The notes: a model not told the origin generated them from the sequence alone. A DNA stretch of 50,628 nt from an uncultured Flavobacteriaceae bacterium (GCA_947503105.1 CANNCM010000007.1:1-50628), one strand, 5' to 3'. Counted from the stretch's first letter, positions 33,273 through 42,323 are shown. A program made the numbers and translations.

Positions 33273-33830
33273 TTAACGAATAATCTTCACTTCTCCATTC
33301 GTACTCAATTTGATAATCGAGGATGGATTTGAAGGTTTTTTGTCGCGCTCCAAAGTTACAACATAGTCTACACCTTTTAAAATCTCATTTTCAATTTCTT
33401 GAAACACTTTTGGAGTGGGTTGGCCAGAGCTATTTGCAGAAGTTGATACGATTGGTTTTTTGAAACGTTTGAGCAATTCGCTACAAAATCCTGTTTGTAC
33501 CAGTCTAATAGCTAAAGTGTTGTCTTGAGCAATTAAGTTTTCTGCTACACGAAGTGGACGGTCATAAATAATGGTGGTTGGGGTGTTCGCATATTTTAAA
33601 ATAGTATATGCTGTTTCGGGGATGTCTTCAATGTATTGATTCAGCATTTGAATAGAATTTACCAAACAAATCATTGTTTTTGAATCCTCTCTTTTTTTTA
33701 ATTCGAATATTTTTTGAACCGCTTCATAGTTGGTGGCATCACAACCGATGCCCCAAACAGTGTCTGTAGGGTAAACCAAAAGCCCGCCTTTTTTTAAGGT
33801 AGATATGGAATTTTTTAAGTCATCATTCAT
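33273..33830 (-). CDS. L-threonylcarbamoyladenylate synthase (TsaC/Sua5/YrdC family)
   Basis: 185 residues. It makes threonylcarbamoyl-AMP, the first step of t6A in tRNA. The core motifs are present: GGLLVYPTDTVWGIGCDATN near the start, KKREDSKTMICLV, TIIYDRPLRVAENLIAQDN and PIVSTSANSSGQPTP. It is short, like TsaC, without the Sua5 C-terminal domain. It lies 26 bp upstream of the cca start on the same strand and shares a divergent promoter region with the glycosyltransferase at 33915. Confidence 0.93.
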   Translation of the reverse strand: MNDDLKNSISTLKKGGLLVYPTDTVWGIGCDATNYEAVQKIFELKKREDSKTMICLVNSIQMLNQYIEDIPETAYTILKYANTPTTIIYDRPLRVAENLIAQDNTLAIRLVQTGFCSELLKRFKKPIVSTSANSSGQPTPKVFQEIENEILKGVDYVVTLERDKKPSNPSSIIKLSTNGEVKIIR

Positions 33831-33855
33831 AAATCGATAGCTAGAATAGTCATCA

Positions 33856-33863
33856 CAAAAATA
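33856..33863 (-). promoter_or_regulatory. Promoter of the TsaC-family gene, -7 box TATTTTTG
   Basis: TATTTTTG fits TAnnTTTG and ends 25 bases before the ATG at 33830. It may drive the whole run of genes down to 28504. Confidence 0.55.
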
Positions 33864-33875
33864 GCCTAATTGATT

Positions 33876-33883
33876 TAATTTTG
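33876..33883 (+). promoter_or_regulatory. Promoter of the 33915 glycosyltransferase, -7 box TAATTTTG
   Basis: TAATTTTG fits TAnnTTTG and ends 31 bases before the ATG at 33915. A second near match, TAACTTTA, lies about ten bases downstream. Confidence 0.5.
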
Positions 33884-33914
33884 TTAACTTTATTTAATTA
33901 ACCAAATTAACTTT

Positions 33915-34883
33915 ATGTCTTTTAAGCGCGTTTTAGTCGCAAACCATAGGCTAGATGCTGTTGGAGGTTCAGAAACGTTCACATATGCACTTGTTGAAGC
34001 TCTAAAAAATAAAGGCTATTTTGTAGAGTATTTCACCTTTTATAAGGGAATAACTTCTGATAAAATAGAACAGAACTTAGGCATCCAGTTCATGTCGTTG
34101 ACACATTACGATTTAATTTTAGCCAATCATTATACCTGTGTTCGATTTTTGAGTCGAAAAGGACCTATCATTCAAACCTGTCATGGCATTTTCCCGAAAT
34201 TAGAAAAGCCATCGCCATATGCAGACGGTTTTGTAAGTATTTCAGAAGAAATTCAATCTCATATATTAAAAAAAGGATATCCATCAATTTTAATATTAAA
34301 TGGAATTAATTGCAAGCGCTACAATACTAAAAAACCCATTCAAAAAAACTTAAAAAATGTATTAAGTTTGAGTCAGTCCAAAGCTGCCAATGCAAAAATT
34401 GAATCGGTCTGTAAAACCATGGGCGTGAAATTTTCAAAATTGAACAAACACATAAACCCAATTTGGAATGTTGAAGACTTAATCAATGAAGCCGATGTAG
34501 TGGTTGGCCTTGGCCGTTCTGCATATGAAGCTATGGCTTGCGGAAGGCCTGTCGTGGTTTATGATGAACGCGATTACAATTCTTCTAGAGCAGATGGGTA
34601 TATGACAACAGATTTAATATCGAAATGTGTTGCCAATAATTGCTCTGGTCGATACTTTAATTATAAATTTTCTGAGCAAAAACTTTTGGAGGCATTTAAA
34701 TCCTATAATATGGATGACGGCCCATTGATGAGAGATTATGCTTTGACACATTTCAATATTGATAAGACAATTGAGCAGTATATAAATTATGCAAAAAATT
34801 TAAAAAAACGTACTCCAAAGTGGAAACTTACAACGGCATATTTATATCAAAGCTACAGAATTTCGCGTCAACGAAACAGGTAA
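33915..34883 (+). CDS. Glycosyltransferase, GT4/GT-B-like
   Basis: 322 residues. A GT-B fold is suggested by the glycine-rich acceptor-side loop DAVGGSETFTYALVEALK (residues 14-31) and the nucleotide-sugar side motif LGRSAYEAMACGRPVVVYDE, which matches the E-x7-E region of GT4 enzymes. The C-terminal 50 residues are basic (KKRTPKWKLTTAYLYQSYRI). It opens the glycan cluster and is convergent with the GT2 gene at 34886, with only two bases between the stops. The sugar and acceptor are not known. Confidence 0.8.
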   Translation: MSFKRVLVANHRLDAVGGSETFTYALVEALKNKGYFVEYFTFYKGITSDKIEQNLGIQFMSLTHYDLILANHYTCVRFLSRKGPIIQTCHGIFPKLEKPSPYADGFVSISEEIQSHILKKGYPSILILNGINCKRYNTKKPIQKNLKNVLSLSQSKAANAKIESVCKTMGVKFSKLNKHINPIWNVEDLINEADVVVGLGRSAYEAMACGRPVVVYDERDYNSSRADGYMTTDLISKCVANNCSGRYFNYKFSEQKLLEAFKSYNMDDGPLMRDYALTHFNIDKTIEQYINYAKNLKKRTPKWKLTTAYLYQSYRISRQRNR

Positions 34884-34885
34884 AA

Positions 34886-35797
34886 TTAGCGAACCGGATT
34901 TCTTTTGATTTGTTTATTTTTTAATGAACTGGCCAAATCACCTCCTTTAATGGCTATGGGCAGTAAATCCCATTTTTTTGGTTTTATCAAAAATGTAAGT
35001 GTCAAATATAAAACGATAGCTGTATATTTTAGCGTAGAATAATTCTTTTTCAAAACATACAAATACGATATAAAGCCTTCTTTTTCAAGTGCTTTTGATT
35101 TGCCTGTACTGGCCCCTTGAAAATGAATAATTTCAGCTTGAGGCAATAGCACACATTTGTAGCCATTTTTTCTAATCCTATAACAAATATCCATTTCTTC
35201 AAAATACAGAAAAATATTTGGATCAAAACCCTCAACTTCTAGAAAATAGTCTTTTCTAAAAAACATAAAAGCGCCGTTTACAAAATTAACGTCCTGTGGT
35301 GTTTGATGCTGTTTTTTTCGTTTTGGGTATTTTGCGGGATTTACGGTTTCTAAAAAGCTTCTGCCGAAAATTAATTTCCGCAACCCTTTATCATGGTCAA
35401 AAGAAGCAACAAAAGTGTTGTGTTCATCAAAATTTTGTGCTGTACAAACCCCAACATTTGTATGGGATTCCATGAAATTATAGGCCACAGAAAGGACATC
35501 GTTTTTTAAAATTACATCATTATTTATAAACAATAAGTATTGGCCTTTTGCGTGGTGTACGCCAAGCATATTACCGCCTCCAAAACCTGTATTGATAGGG
35601 CTGCTATGCAACACAACTTCGGGTCTTTTTTTTAGTCCTTCACATAAGATCTCGAAGTCTTCATCTTCAGAATTATTGTCCACAACGATGATTTCAAAAA
35701 CGATAGATTTTGCGGTTTTTTCGAATATAGAAGAGATACAATCTAAAGTGAATTTAGCGGTATTATAATTTATTAAAATTATAGAAATATTTTTCAA
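34886..35797 (-). CDS. Glycosyltransferase family 2 (rhamnosyltransferase-like)
   Basis: 303 residues from the TTG at 35797 (KNISIILINYNTAKFTLDCI); a TTG at 35845 would add 16 residues of poor quality. GT-A motifs are clear: VVDNNSEDEDFE, NTGFGGGNMLGVHHAKGQYL, FINNDV (DxD-equivalent), VNGAFMFFRKDYFLEVEGFD and FEEMDICYRIRKNGY. This is the pattern of bacterial rhamnosyl- or O-antigen transferases. The C-terminus has one hydrophobic segment (YTAIVLYLTLTFLI). It is divergent from 35837. Confidence 0.88.
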   Translation of the reverse strand: MKNISIILINYNTAKFTLDCISSIFEKTAKSIVFEIIVVDNNSEDEDFEILCEGLKKRPEVVLHSSPINTGFGGGNMLGVHHAKGQYLLFINNDVILKNDVLSVAYNFMESHTNVGVCTAQNFDEHNTFVASFDHDKGLRKLIFGRSFLETVNPAKYPKRKKQHQTPQDVNFVNGAFMFFRKDYFLEVEGFDPNIFLYFEEMDICYRIRKNGYKCVLLPQAEIIHFQGASTGKSKALEKEGFISYLYVLKKNYSTLKYTAIVLYLTLTFLIKPKKWDLLPIAIKGGDLASSLKNKQIKRNPVR

Positions 35798-35836
35798 GGA
35801 ATTTTTTATTAAATTTACCAAAATATTTTGATTAAT

Positions 35837-36787
35837 ATGCCCCAAAAAAAAATATTAATCGTGGCCCCTGTGGCCTATGGTTATTCGTCCTACATTTTCA
35901 AATCTGTTTCTAAATTTAGCGCAGTGGATTGCGCTATGATTTACACAAATCACGCTAATTTTCAATACAAGAACACACTTCATCGCGTTCAAAATTTTAT
36001 CTACAAAACGTTTTTAAATCGAAATTTGAAAAAAGAATATGGCGATAAATTAGTAGTTAAACAATTAAAAGAAATAGGATTTTCAGATGTTATTTTTATT
36101 ATCAGACCAGATTATCTGAACAGAAAAACACTTAAAATCTTACGAAAATCTACGGATAATTTTATAACGTTATTTTACGACAGCACTCGAAGATTTAAAA
36201 AAAAATTGAAATTATTACCTCTTTTTGATAAGATTTATAGTTACGATAAATTAGACGTTGAAAAATATAACTTTGAATTTTTAACCAATTATATTTTTGA
36301 TGAAAGCGTTTCAAAAGAATATAAATTTTTATTTTTTAATATCAGTACTTACGATTATCGGTTTTCTTTAATAGAAAAATTGGCAAAATATATCGCTCAT
36401 AATAACTGGTCCAAATCCATTTTTCAGTACAATACACCAAATTTAAAATCAGATTACCTAAATATTATTTCAGATCCCATTCCTGTTTATACGGTTATTG
36501 AAACAATTAAAGCATGTAAAATCATGATAGATGTTCAGCGCGATGATCAAATAGGTCTTTCTTTTCGCGTTTTTGAGGCCTTGGGCTATAGAAAAAAACT
36601 CATCACCACAAATATAGATATCGTCAACTATGATTTTTATAATCCTCAAAATATTTTGGTTTTAGATCCAAACAACATAGAAATTCCAAAGTCTTTTGTA
36701 GAGTCGCCATATGAAGATGTACCCGATCATATTTTAGCTCCATACCGAATCGATAATTGGGTAAAAAAAGTTTTTGAGCTAGAGTAG
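35837..36787 (+). CDS. Putative glycosyltransferase (CgeB/RfaS-like), family uncertain
   Basis: 316 residues from the ATG at 35837. The N-terminal half opens with KKILIVAPVAYGYSSYIFKS and has GFSDVIFIIRPDYLNRKTL and a DSTRRF site. The C-terminal half holds CKIMIDVQRDDQIGLSFRVF, EALGYRKKLITTNIDI, which matches the donor-binding side of CgeB-like and LPS-core RfaS-like transferases (the Glu after FRVF is the usual conserved acid). The location among glycosyltransferases supports this. The last nine bases overlap the 3' end of the convergent GT4 gene. Confidence 0.6.
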   Translation: MPQKKILIVAPVAYGYSSYIFKSVSKFSAVDCAMIYTNHANFQYKNTLHRVQNFIYKTFLNRNLKKEYGDKLVVKQLKEIGFSDVIFIIRPDYLNRKTLKILRKSTDNFITLFYDSTRRFKKKLKLLPLFDKIYSYDKLDVEKYNFEFLTNYIFDESVSKEYKFLFFNISTYDYRFSLIEKLAKYIAHNNWSKSIFQYNTPNLKSDYLNIISDPIPVYTVIETIKACKIMIDVQRDDQIGLSFRVFEALGYRKKLITTNIDIVNYDFYNPQNILVLDPNNIEIPKSFVESPYEDVPDHILAPYRIDNWVKKVFELE

Positions 36788-37849
36788 TGCTCTGTAAACT
36801 TCAATGTATTGTTTTGCAGCTTTGTTCCAATCAAAGTGCTTTGCGCGTTCGATATAGTGCTTCGAAAACCAATCTTTTTTGTCGAGATAAGTTGTCATTC
36901 CTTTTATGAAAATCTCTGCCATATATTTTGGCTCATAATGATCCCAATAAAAAGCGTGTTTTCCTCCAATTTCTGGCAATGAAGTAACGTTAGATAAAAA
37001 TACAGGTTTGCCAAAACGCATGGCCTCAATGGGCGGGATTCCAAATCCCTCGCGTAAACTTGGAAATACAAATGCTGCACAATTTTTTAAATAATATTGT
37101 TTTTCTGTATCATCAATTTTACCTGTCAAAATCACACGTGTTTCTAAGTGATTTGACTTGATGCATTCCGCTAATTTTTGCTTTGTATAATCTGTATTTT
37201 GATTTCCAGAAATTATAAGATCATAATCAGGAAGTTCTTTCAGCATATTCACAAGCGTATGAAAATTTTTACGAGGTGTACACTCACCAATTGTGAATAA
37301 AAATGGACGTTTTGTCGTGTGTTTTGGTACAAAATCGGCATCTAGTTCTGTGGATTTAATAGGATTTCCATTGTAAATCACAAACTCTGGAACCTTAGGA
37401 ACTTTAAAATGTTGATGCGTTGAGCGCTTTGCATATTCTGAAATATAGGTAATCGCAGCACTTCGATTCAGTTTTTCTTGAAATCTAAGGTTTCGAGGAT
37501 GATGTAGATCATTGGAAACTTCTTCTATAAAATTTATATCATGCACAGTTAAGACATAGGAATTTTTTGATTGCGGCTCTATTTTGATATTCTGATTCAA
37601 AGAATGCCAAACATCATATTTTTTTCTGATGCCAAAAATAGGGTATCGCCTAAAGCTATAATATTTTTTATATTCAAAATAATCCCCAAATTCTGCTTTC
37701 AATTTGGCTATATCTTTGGCATGAAGAACTATTTTAAAATCATCAATATTGGCGTTGTAAAGACCTCTTATCAGATGATCATTAAATTGACCAAATCCAA
37801 AATATGGATTTTTAATATTATGTGCTTCTAGGAATACTTTTTTTTTCAT
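36779..37849 (-). CDS. Glycosyltransferase family 4
   Basis: 356 residues. The donor-binding half is typical: FLFTIGECTPRKNFHTLVNM, VILTGKIDDTEKQYYLKNC, then FPSLREGFGIPPIEAMRFGK with the E-x7-E pair and PVFLSNVTSLPEIGG. The acceptor half has LTVHDINFIEE. It is the last gene of a three-gene minus-strand run (39320 to 36779), one base after the stop of the GT2 gene upstream. It probably adds a hexose to a surface glycan. Confidence 0.92.
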   Translation of the reverse strand: MKKKVFLEAHNIKNPYFGFGQFNDHLIRGLYNANIDDFKIVLHAKDIAKLKAEFGDYFEYKKYYSFRRYPIFGIRKKYDVWHSLNQNIKIEPQSKNSYVLTVHDINFIEEVSNDLHHPRNLRFQEKLNRSAAITYISEYAKRSTHQHFKVPKVPEFVIYNGNPIKSTELDADFVPKHTTKRPFLFTIGECTPRKNFHTLVNMLKELPDYDLIISGNQNTDYTKQKLAECIKSNHLETRVILTGKIDDTEKQYYLKNCAAFVFPSLREGFGIPPIEAMRFGKPVFLSNVTSLPEIGGKHAFYWDHYEPKYMAEIFIKGMTTYLDKKDWFSKHYIERAKHFDWNKAAKQYIEVYRALL

Positions 37850-37850
37850 G

Positions 37851-38612
37851 CTATTGTTTTTTCTCTCGCCACAACTCCCGAAGTTTAATGTACTTCAAAA
37901 AAGTCACATTATAAGTTTGAACACAAATCACCCAACCGTTGAATCCGTCCAAAAATCCACGTCTTAAAAAATAGGCCTTAAAAAAAGCCCAACTTGGTCG
38001 CCACAAAATTTTAAAAAAAGAGGCTTTAATGCCTAAATCAAAATAGGCCTGAGCAGCAATGCTCGAGAAACGCTCAATTTTTTGGTTGTGTTCTTCGTAA
38101 TCTCTATAAATCCAGTGCAATAAATCGCCCTTGAGTTTGCCACTTTTTTTACCAACTTTTAGTGTAAAACAATCATGCGGATTGATGCCTTTCCATGTTC
38201 CACTATTTTTTTTGAACAGTCGCAATTTTCGGTCTGGGTACCAGTCAGAATGTTTGATCCATTGGCCGCAATAATTGTTTAAACGATTGCAATAATAGCC
38301 GTCTTTATCCCAATTATTTTTAACTTCGAGTATCGATTTTTTTAATGGTTCTGATAGCGCTTCATCACCATCCAAAGACAGAATATAATCATATTTTGCT
38401 TGAATCAAAGCAAAGTTCTTTTGTTCTTTATAGCCCAGAAATGACTGTTCTATAAAACGAACACCGAAGCGTTCACATATCTGTTTGGTATGATCAGTAG
38501 AGTAGGAGTCTACCACCACAATTTCATCGGCAATATTTTGCAAAGATGAAAGACATTTTTCCAAATGTTCTTCCTCATTATAAGTGATGATGACGGCCGA
38601 AAGTTTTATCAT
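37851..38612 (-). CDS. Glycosyltransferase family 2, WaaE/KdtX-like
   Basis: 253 residues. MIKLSAVIITYNEEEHLEKC opens a GT-A domain; VVDSYSTDHT and SLDGDEALS (Asp81, Asp83, Glu84) are the nucleotide and metal-binding motifs. PDRKLRLFKKNSGTWKG and the LHWIYRDYEEHNQKIERFSS region match LPS core beta-1,4-glucosyltransferases. It is one base from the GT4 gene downstream and three bases from the degenerate paralogue upstream. A close paralogue lies at 40103-40840. Confidence 0.9.
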   Translation of the reverse strand: MIKLSAVIITYNEEEHLEKCLSSLQNIADEIVVVDSYSTDHTKQICERFGVRFIEQSFLGYKEQKNFALIQAKYDYILSLDGDEALSEPLKKSILEVKNNWDKDGYYCNRLNNYCGQWIKHSDWYPDRKLRLFKKNSGTWKGINPHDCFTLKVGKKSGKLKGDLLHWIYRDYEEHNQKIERFSSIAAQAYFDLGIKASFFKILWRPSWAFFKAYFLRRGFLDGFNGWVICVQTYNVTFLKYIKLRELWREKKQ

Positions 38613-38615
38613 TTT

Positions 38616-39320
38616 TTATTCAAGATTTCGATACTTTAACCAAAGAAAAAGATAGGTTTTTAGTTGCGTAAAAGCTCTTAAATAGGCCAAAACAAAACCT
38701 TGTTTACCATCCAAGAGGCATAGTTTAAAAATACACTCTTTTTTAAGTATCCAAAAGGGTTTCCAAATAAAGTCAATCATATTTGGTTTGATATTTTTGG
38801 TGTATAATTTCAAAGCTTTTCTTTTGGCAATTTGAGTTGTGCGTTCAGAAAATATGTCAAAACCCAAATATGAAGTCTTTAGCTTTGAGTTGAGTTGCGC
38901 CAGACTAATATTCCTCGAATTTTTTGGCCACAGAATAGCGGTCCATTTTCTTCTGTAACCAGAAAATTTCAAAGGCTTACCCATAAAGTCAAATTGTATT
39001 TTGGCCTTATATATTTTGGGTTTTTTTTGAGGATTAATCTTTGAAAGAATTTCATTTTTTAAATCTGTAGAAATGACCATATTGGCTTCTATTCCTAAAA
39101 TCCAGTCGTGTTGGCAATGTGGCGTAGCAATTTCAAAAAGCAGCGATAAATCATCCTTTTCATTTTTAATAAAATGAAAATCAAATTGTTTTTTTAATTT
39201 TTGTTCAACTTCAAAATCAAGACTACCAATCACAATAATTTGATGCACAAAAGTTAAGTGTTTCAAGCACGCTTCTAAATAAGCTTCATCATTAAAAGAA
39301 ATTACAACAGCACTGATCAT
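38616..39320 (-). CDS. GT2-like protein with degraded catalytic motifs
   Basis: 234 residues from the ATG at 39320; the GTG at 39359 touches the promoter box. The fold matches the two WaaE-like neighbours (MISAVVISFNDEAYLEACLK, then FIWKPFWILKKECIF, LCLLDGKQGFVLAYLRAFTQ). The metal site, LDADE or LDGDE in the paralogues, is IEAN here (residues 77-80), and VVDSxSTD has become VIGSLDFE. Both catalytic acid clusters are lost. It may be a non-catalytic partner or a dying copy. It is the first gene of the minus-strand run. Confidence 0.75.
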   Translation of the reverse strand: MISAVVISFNDEAYLEACLKHLTFVHQIIVIGSLDFEVEQKLKKQFDFHFIKNEKDDLSLLFEIATPHCQHDWILGIEANMVISTDLKNEILSKINPQKKPKIYKAKIQFDFMGKPLKFSGYRRKWTAILWPKNSRNISLAQLNSKLKTSYLGFDIFSERTTQIAKRKALKLYTKNIKPNMIDFIWKPFWILKKECIFKLCLLDGKQGFVLAYLRAFTQLKTYLFLWLKYRNLE

Positions 39321-39358
39321 AAATTTAAAAACTGTACGATTTATTGTGTAGTACTGCA

Positions 39359-39366
39359 CAAAAGTA
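39359..39366 (-). promoter_or_regulatory. Promoter of the glycosyltransferase run, -7 box TACTTTTG
   Basis: TACTTTTG fits TAnnTTTG and lies 38 bases before the ATG at 39320. No TTG is found at the usual -33 spacing. Confidence 0.55.
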
Positions 39367-39397
39367 ATAATTTTACCACGACAAAAGGTTATATTTC

Positions 39398-40111
39398 ATG
39401 GCAAAGCTTCCAATTTTGATGTACCATAACGTTTGTGCAGACAATGCAGAGAGTAGGGGACTTACGATTTCTATTGAAAAATTGGAAGAACAATTTCAGT
39501 ACTTGGTTTCGAAAGGCTTCACCAGTATTTTTTTCTCAGAAATGGAATTCAATAATAGCCCTCCGCCCAAAAAACCGATCATCATTACATTCGATGATGT
39601 CTATGTAAATCAATTGAAATATGCCTATCCTTTACTTCAAAAGTACAATTTAAAAGCTAGTTTTTTTGTGCCATTTGCTTATGTTGGGGGTTATGATGAT
39701 TGGAATGATGGAATAGAAAAAATCATGACTGTAGAGCAGTTGAAATCTATGGATAGTAGTGTTATAGAGTTGGGACTCCACTCGTTTAAGCATCATCCTT
39801 ATGATGGTTTGACTTCTAAAGCGGTTGAACTCGATTTTCAAGAATGTCAAGATTTTATACAAAATCATAATCTAGACATCAAAAATATTTTGGCTTATCC
39901 CTACGGAAAATTTCCTAGAGAAACTTCTGAAAAAGCGCGTTTTTTTAATCAATTAATGGCACATAAAATTGCGTTTGGACTTCGCATTGGAAATCGAATA
40001 AATCGACTCCCATTAAAAACTAAATACGAACTCAATCGTTTGGATATTAAAGGGGATATGAGTTTGTCTGCCTTTAGGTTTAAGGTGAAGTTTGGAAAAG
40101 TATTATTTTAG
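39398..40111 (+). CDS. Polysaccharide deacetylase family protein (NodB homology)
   Basis: 237 residues with no signal peptide. The NodB motif 1 is TFDD at 64-67, and the metal His pair is HSFKH (His128, His132). LAYPYGKF near 168 is the third motif. It would remove N- or O-acetyl groups from a sugar, probably in glycan assembly. The start MAKLPILMYHNV is typical. Its last nine bases overlap the convergent GT2 gene at 40103. Confidence 0.88.
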   Translation: MAKLPILMYHNVCADNAESRGLTISIEKLEEQFQYLVSKGFTSIFFSEMEFNNSPPPKKPIIITFDDVYVNQLKYAYPLLQKYNLKASFFVPFAYVGGYDDWNDGIEKIMTVEQLKSMDSSVIELGLHSFKHHPYDGLTSKAVELDFQECQDFIQNHNLDIKNILAYPYGKFPRETSEKARFFNQLMAHKIAFGLRIGNRINRLPLKTKYELNRLDIKGDMSLSAFRFKVKFGKVLF

Positions 40112-40840
40112 ATGTTTTTGCAATAATAAAAGTTTGGCATATCTGGAAAATACGCCATAAGCATTTGCAGCAGCAACAGCTAGTGCGGGTAGGCCATCTT
40201 TAAAACCTCCTTTGATAATATAACTGTGGAAAAAGCGATAAAATGGCTTAAAAGCCAAATGAAAATAAGTTGCTTTTTTACCTTTTTTTAGCATTTGTTC
40301 CGCTTGAAACCAAGCATAAGAATCCTTTTTTTTAAGATAGTGATCGAAGCCTTTGTAGGTATAATGTAAAACAGAAGTTTTGAGCTGCCCAAGCTTTCCA
40401 GGAATGATAAGTTTTTCGTGAACACTGCCTTCAAATTTACAGTTTTCACGCTTTACTAGGCGTACAACTGAACTGCCTTGATGAAATAAAAAGCGGTTCA
40501 TAAAAAAATGTGGAAATTTTAGTTTGAATCCTTTTATTTCAGATTGATGTATCGCTTTTTTGATTTCAACTTGAAGTTGATACGGAATTCGTTCATCGGC
40601 ATCCAAAAACAAAACCCATTCGCAGCGGGCAAATTCTAAAGCATAATTTTTTTGGTTCGAAAAATTATCAAAAGCTCGTGAGACTACTTTGCATCCCTGC
40701 TGCTCTGCAATTTCAACGGTTTTGTCTGTACTCAAGGAATCAACAACAATAATTTCATCTGCAAATTGAACAGAATGAAGCGCGCCTTTTAGATATTGGT
40801 CTTCGTTGTAAGTCGGGATAATAACCGATAGTTTTGGCAT
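40103..40840 (-). CDS. Glycosyltransferase family 2, WaaE/KdtX-like
   Basis: 245 residues. MPKLSVIIPTYNEDQYLKGA starts the GT-A domain, with VVDSLSTDKT and FLDADERIP (Asp80, Asp82, Glu83). FKLKFPHFFMNRFLFHQGSS and FEGSVHEKL match LPS core glucosyltransferases of this type. It is a paralogue of the genes at 37851 and 38616. It has its own promoter, divergent from the GT2 gene at 40889. Confidence 0.9.
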   Translation of the reverse strand: MPKLSVIIPTYNEDQYLKGALHSVQFADEIIVVDSLSTDKTVEIAEQQGCKVVSRAFDNFSNQKNYALEFARCEWVLFLDADERIPYQLQVEIKKAIHQSEIKGFKLKFPHFFMNRFLFHQGSSVVRLVKRENCKFEGSVHEKLIIPGKLGQLKTSVLHYTYKGFDHYLKKKDSYAWFQAEQMLKKGKKATYFHLAFKPFYRFFHSYIIKGGFKDGLPALAVAAANAYGVFSRYAKLLLLQKHLK

Positions 40841-40854
40841 TGCAGATTTTAAAG

Positions 40855-40862
40855 CAAATTTA
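40855..40862 (-). promoter_or_regulatory. Promoter of the 40840 glycosyltransferase, -7 box TAAATTTG
   Basis: TAAATTTG fits TAnnTTTG and ends 14 bases before the ATG. On the plus strand, TATCTTCG at 40874-40881, a near match, ends seven bases before the divergent ATG at 40889. Confidence 0.55.
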
Positions 40863-40888
40863 TAAAAAATATTTATCTTCGCACTCAG

Positions 40889-41719
40889 ATGAACACAATC
40901 GACACTTCCATAATTATAAGCACCTATAATTCTCCAAAATGGTTAGAAAAGGTGTTGATTGGATATAACCATCAATCCTATCAATTTTTTGAAATCGTTA
41001 TTGCCGATGATGGTTCTGGTCAAGAAACTCTCGATCTTATAGCATCTATTAAATCTAAAGTTTTTTACCCAATTGTTCATGTTTGGCATGAGGATAATGG
41101 CTTTCAAAAATCACAAATTTTAAACAAAGCCATTCAAAAATGCAGCACGCCATACATTATTATGTCCGATGGCGATTGCATTCCAAGACAGGACTTTGTG
41201 GCTTGTCATGTCAAGCATAGAGAAGAAGGTTTTTTTCTTTCTGGCGGCTATTTTATGCTTCCTATGTCAATTTCAAAATTGATTTCAAATGAAGATATAA
41301 AAACTGGTCGTTGTTTTGATTTAAAATGGTTGAAACACCAGGGACTGAAACGTACATTTAAAAATTTTAAACTGACTGCCACAGGTTTTTTATCGTGGGT
41401 TTTAAACACATTTACACCCACAAATGCCAGTTGGAATGGTCATAATGCTTCGGGCTGGAAAAAAGATATTGTGTCTGTAAATGGCTTTGACGAACGCATG
41501 CAATATGGTGGTCAAGATCGAGAACTTGGTGAACGTCTTTTCAATTATGGCATAAAAAGCAAACAACTGCGTTACAGTGCTATTTGTGTACATTTAGACC
41601 ATCCTAGGGGCTACAAAACGAAAGCATCTATAGATAGAAATCTAGAAATTCGTCGGAACGTAAAATCTGAAAAAAGAGTCTGGACAGCATCTGGAATTGT
41701 CAAAGCCGCAAAAGCTTAG
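40889..41719 (+). CDS. Glycosyltransferase family 2, with C-terminal galactosyltransferase-like domain
   Basis: 276 residues. SIIISTYNSPKWLEKVL opens the GT-A domain; VIADDGSGQETLDL and MSDGDCIPRQDF (the DxD-like motif) bind donor. NASGWKKDIVSVNGFDERMQ, then YGGQDRELGERLFNYGI, is the C-terminal motif of Glyco_transf_7C-type enzymes such as chondroitin polymerase-like ones. It probably adds a sugar in the LPS core or O-unit. It is followed by a short gap and a convergent methyltransferase. Confidence 0.9.
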   Translation: MNTIDTSIIISTYNSPKWLEKVLIGYNHQSYQFFEIVIADDGSGQETLDLIASIKSKVFYPIVHVWHEDNGFQKSQILNKAIQKCSTPYIIMSDGDCIPRQDFVACHVKHREEGFFLSGGYFMLPMSISKLISNEDIKTGRCFDLKWLKHQGLKRTFKNFKLTATGFLSWVLNTFTPTNASWNGHNASGWKKDIVSVNGFDERMQYGGQDRELGERLFNYGIKSKQLRYSAICVHLDHPRGYKTKASIDRNLEIRRNVKSEKRVWTASGIVKAAKA

Positions 41720-41729
41720 TTTTTGTAGA

Positions 41730-42323
41730 TCAACTCTTTTTTCTATACACACCCAATTTCCAATATCGGTTTTCTTTTGATGATTCAATGTTATAAAATT
41801 CTAGTTTTTCTAATCTTTCATGATTAAAAAACGCCCAACAGCCTTCTCCTTCTTTGAAAATGGAAACAATAAGGATCCCATTATCATTTAATTTTGAAAG
41901 AATACGTTCTAAGACTTCTGATTTTAGTTTGTGATTTATGTAATAAAAAGCTTCATTAAAAACAATAATATCATAGTTTTGATCTGGAGTGTAGTAGTGC
42001 AAGTCTGCAACGATAAATTTTGACTTTTCAAAGTTAAATTTTTTGGCTTTTCTTATGGATACTTTTGAAAAATCCACCCCGCAATAATACTCCACAACTG
42101 CCTTAGTTGTTTTTAATTTGAACCTCAAAACGCCCTCTCCAGCACCTAAATCTAGTATCTTTGGATTCTTGGTGTATCTATTTATAGCACTAATGATTCC
42201 TGTATATCGTGGTTCTTCTTCTTTATCAAATAAATAATCCCAACGTCCGCTTTTATATTGTCGATCCCACCGAAGTTTTCTCTTCCAATTTTTTAGACGT
42301 TCAAGAAAGCTTAGTTTTTTCAT
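41730..42323 (-). CDS. Class I SAM-dependent methyltransferase
   Basis: 197 residues. The SAM-binding motif is ILDLGAGEGVL near residue 57, then YYCGVDFSKVSIRKAKK (motif II) and DIIVFNEAFYYINH (motif III/IV). The position in the glycan cluster and the 23-bp overlap with the GT9 gene upstream suggest it modifies a sugar of the same glycan. The substrate is not known. Confidence 0.88.
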   Translation of the reverse strand: MKKLSFLERLKNWKRKLRWDRQYKSGRWDYLFDKEEEPRYTGIISAINRYTKNPKILDLGAGEGVLRFKLKTTKAVVEYYCGVDFSKVSIRKAKKFNFEKSKFIVADLHYYTPDQNYDIIVFNEAFYYINHKLKSEVLERILSKLNDNGILIVSIFKEGEGCWAFFNHERLEKLEFYNIESSKENRYWKLGVYRKKS

